Shown: positions 5,320 to 5,962 of the stretch, in pieces
Layout: each line of letters starts with the position of its first letter
Position numbering within the stretch: position 1 is the stretch's first letter
Source: Clostridium sp. UBA5530
GTDB lineage: Bacteria > Bacillota > Clostridia > Clostridiales > Clostridiaceae
DNA length: 5,962 nucleotides
Assembly: GCA_002423705.1 (NCBI GenBank)
Contig: DINW01000092.1
Location: forward strand, 20,247-26,208
Direction: 5' to 3'
Notes under the pieces: generated by a model
Database searches by the model: none
Seen by the model: only the letters and a program-made list of their open reading frames with translations
Told to the model about the DNA's origin: nothing
Program-made: the position numbers and the translations under genes

Positions 5320-5356
5320 GAAAACACTTAGGTTTAAGTGATTTTGGCTCTTTTTT
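5313..5356 (+). terminator. Intrinsic terminator in the PTS leader, alternative to the RAT fold
   Basis: Left arm 5313-5330 pairs with right arm 5335-5352 over 18 positions with one A-A mismatch and two G-U pairs, around a GGTT loop. The right arm ends in GGCTC and runs into six Ts (5351-5356). Bases 5313-5319 are shared with the 3' arm of the RAT, so the two structures exclude each other. Without antiterminator, transcription should stop here, before the EIIBC gene. Confidence 0.88.
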
Positions 5357-5423
5357 GCTATTTTGCAATAATTCATAATTAATAAAGGTAACAGTGCTTT
5401 TATAAAATAGGGGAGGAATAAAG

Positions 5424-5962
5424 ATGTCAAAAGCAGTACCTCAAACTATAGCCGAAGAGGTTGTAAAAAATGTAGGTGGCAAAGAGAATATCAAGACAGT
5501 TGCATGCTGTGTTACTCGTCTAAGACTTACATTACATGATAGCAGTAAGGCAGATAAAGGAGCTATCAAAGCAATAAATGGAGTAATGGGAATAGTTGAA
5601 CAGAATGACCAAACTCAAATTATATTAGGACCAGGTATGGTTACTAAAGTAACTAATATAGTTGGTGAAATGGTAGGAATGAAAATAGGCCATGTTGACG
5701 AAGCAACTGAAAGAAAAGCTGAGTTAAAGAAAAAGAACTCAACACCCTTCAAATTATTCTTAAAGAAATTATCAAACATATTTATACCATTGATTCCAGG
5801 ATTCGTAGGATGCGGAATCATATATGGAGTTGCAAAACTTTTACAAGAGCAAGGCATTATTGGCGGAAATACTTATCAAATGCTATATGTTTTAGGAAAA
5901 GGTGTATTCCTATACATGAACATAATGGTAGGTATGTTTACAGCTAGAGAATTTGGTGGTAG
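5424..5962 (+). CDS. murP: PTS sugar transporter EIIBC, probably N-acetylmuramic-acid type (MurP-like), N-terminal part (runs off right edge)
   Basis: The frame is open from ATG 5424, 7 nt after GGGGAGGA, to the window edge (179 codons). Residues 1-90 are the EIIB domain, with the phospho-accepting Cys29 in CVTRLRL; Cys28 occupies a place often held by other residues. The EIIC membrane domain begins near 110, with FIPLIPGF (120-127) and the first membrane segments at about 118-140 and 155-175. The EIIB order, with IIB before IIC, and details such as LHDSS (37-41), INGVMGI and QTQIILGPG (63-71), are closest to MurP, whose EIIB has HDSS and QVQVVFGPG; sucrose- or trehalose-type EIIBC usually shows GQFQVIIG. 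The protein phosphorylates and imports its sugar across the cytoplasmic membrane and would need an EIIA from elsewhere. EIIBC is nearly certain, MurNAc specificity is moderate. Confidence 0.8.
   Translation, partial: MSKAVPQTIAEEVVKNVGGKENIKTVACCVTRLRLTLHDSSKADKGAIKAINGVMGIVEQNDQTQIILGPGMVTKVTNIVGEMVGMKIGHVDEATERKAELKKKNSTPFKLFLKKLSNIFIPLIPGFVGCGIIYGVAKLLQEQGIIGGNTYQMLYVLGKGVFLYMNIMVGMFTAREFGG

Larger units (their letters stand above)
5061..5423. other. 363-nt leader region of the PTS gene, no coding sequence
   Basis: This very A/T-rich stretch has no reading frame with a credible start and ribosome-binding site. It holds, in order, a weak A/T hairpin (5065-5090), two inverted repeats that could be operators (5150-5165 and 5188-5206), a promoter (5239-5267), a RAT antiterminator (5289-5319) overlapping an intrinsic terminator (5313-5356), and the ribosome-binding site GGGGAGGA (5410-5416) for the EIIBC gene. 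Confidence 0.8.

Noticed and set aside
5615..5857. 80-codon minus-strand frame opposite the EIIBC gene
   Set aside because: It runs opposite conserved EIIB/EIIC sequence and has no recognisable domain or ribosome-binding site.
1..5962. Defence system, prophage or mobile element
   Set aside because: No integrase, transposase, terminal repeats, toxin-antitoxin pair or CRISPR repeats were seen; the genes look like ordinary metabolic chromosome content.

Overview
The window looks like chromosomal DNA from a low-GC, strictly anaerobic Firmicute, most probably Clostridium or a close relative. The basis is the strong A/T bias, purine-rich Shine-Dalgarno sequences before nearly every gene, oxygen-sensitive metal-cofactor enzymes and a PTS sugar gene behind an antiterminator leader. 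The species cannot be named from the sequence alone. No rRNA, tRNA, CRISPR array or insertion sequence was seen.

Left part (1-1204, minus strand): a corrinoid (B12) protein of the methyltransferase type is followed 21 nt later by the N-terminal part of a [2Fe-2S] protein that resembles RACo, the ATP-dependent reductive activator of corrinoid proteins. The second gene runs off the left edge. Together they look like part of a one-carbon methyl-transfer operon whose methyltransferase is not in the window.

Centre-left (1353-3321, plus strand): diverging from that operon is a two-gene unit, an ASKHA-type acyl-CoA dehydratase activase (archerase) and a reductase of the YjiM / double-cubane-cluster family. 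It is closed by an 18-bp perfect hairpin. The activase should use ATP hydrolysis to push low-potential electrons into the double-cubane protein. The divergent pair therefore puts two ATP-driven redox-activation systems side by side, one for cobalamin and one for an iron-sulfur cluster.

Centre-right (3396-5060): a 2H phosphoesterase (2'-5' RNA ligase family) converges with a 104-residue nucleoside 2-deoxyribosyltransferase-like protein, with a hairpin between them. A YczE/YitT-type membrane protein with a clear internal duplication is transcribed divergently from the small protein. These look like ordinary stand-alone genes.

Right end (5061-5962): a 363-nt leader carries a promoter, a ribonucleic antiterminator (RAT) that overlaps an intrinsic terminator, and two upstream inverted repeats. 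It precedes the start of a PTS EIIBC gene, most like the N-acetylmuramic-acid transporter MurP, which runs off the right edge. Its transcription is probably switched by a BglG/LicT-type antiterminator encoded elsewhere.

Three start codons were moved downstream of the longest possible reading frame because of Shine-Dalgarno placement: TTG 1174 (minus), ATG 2130 and ATG 4419.
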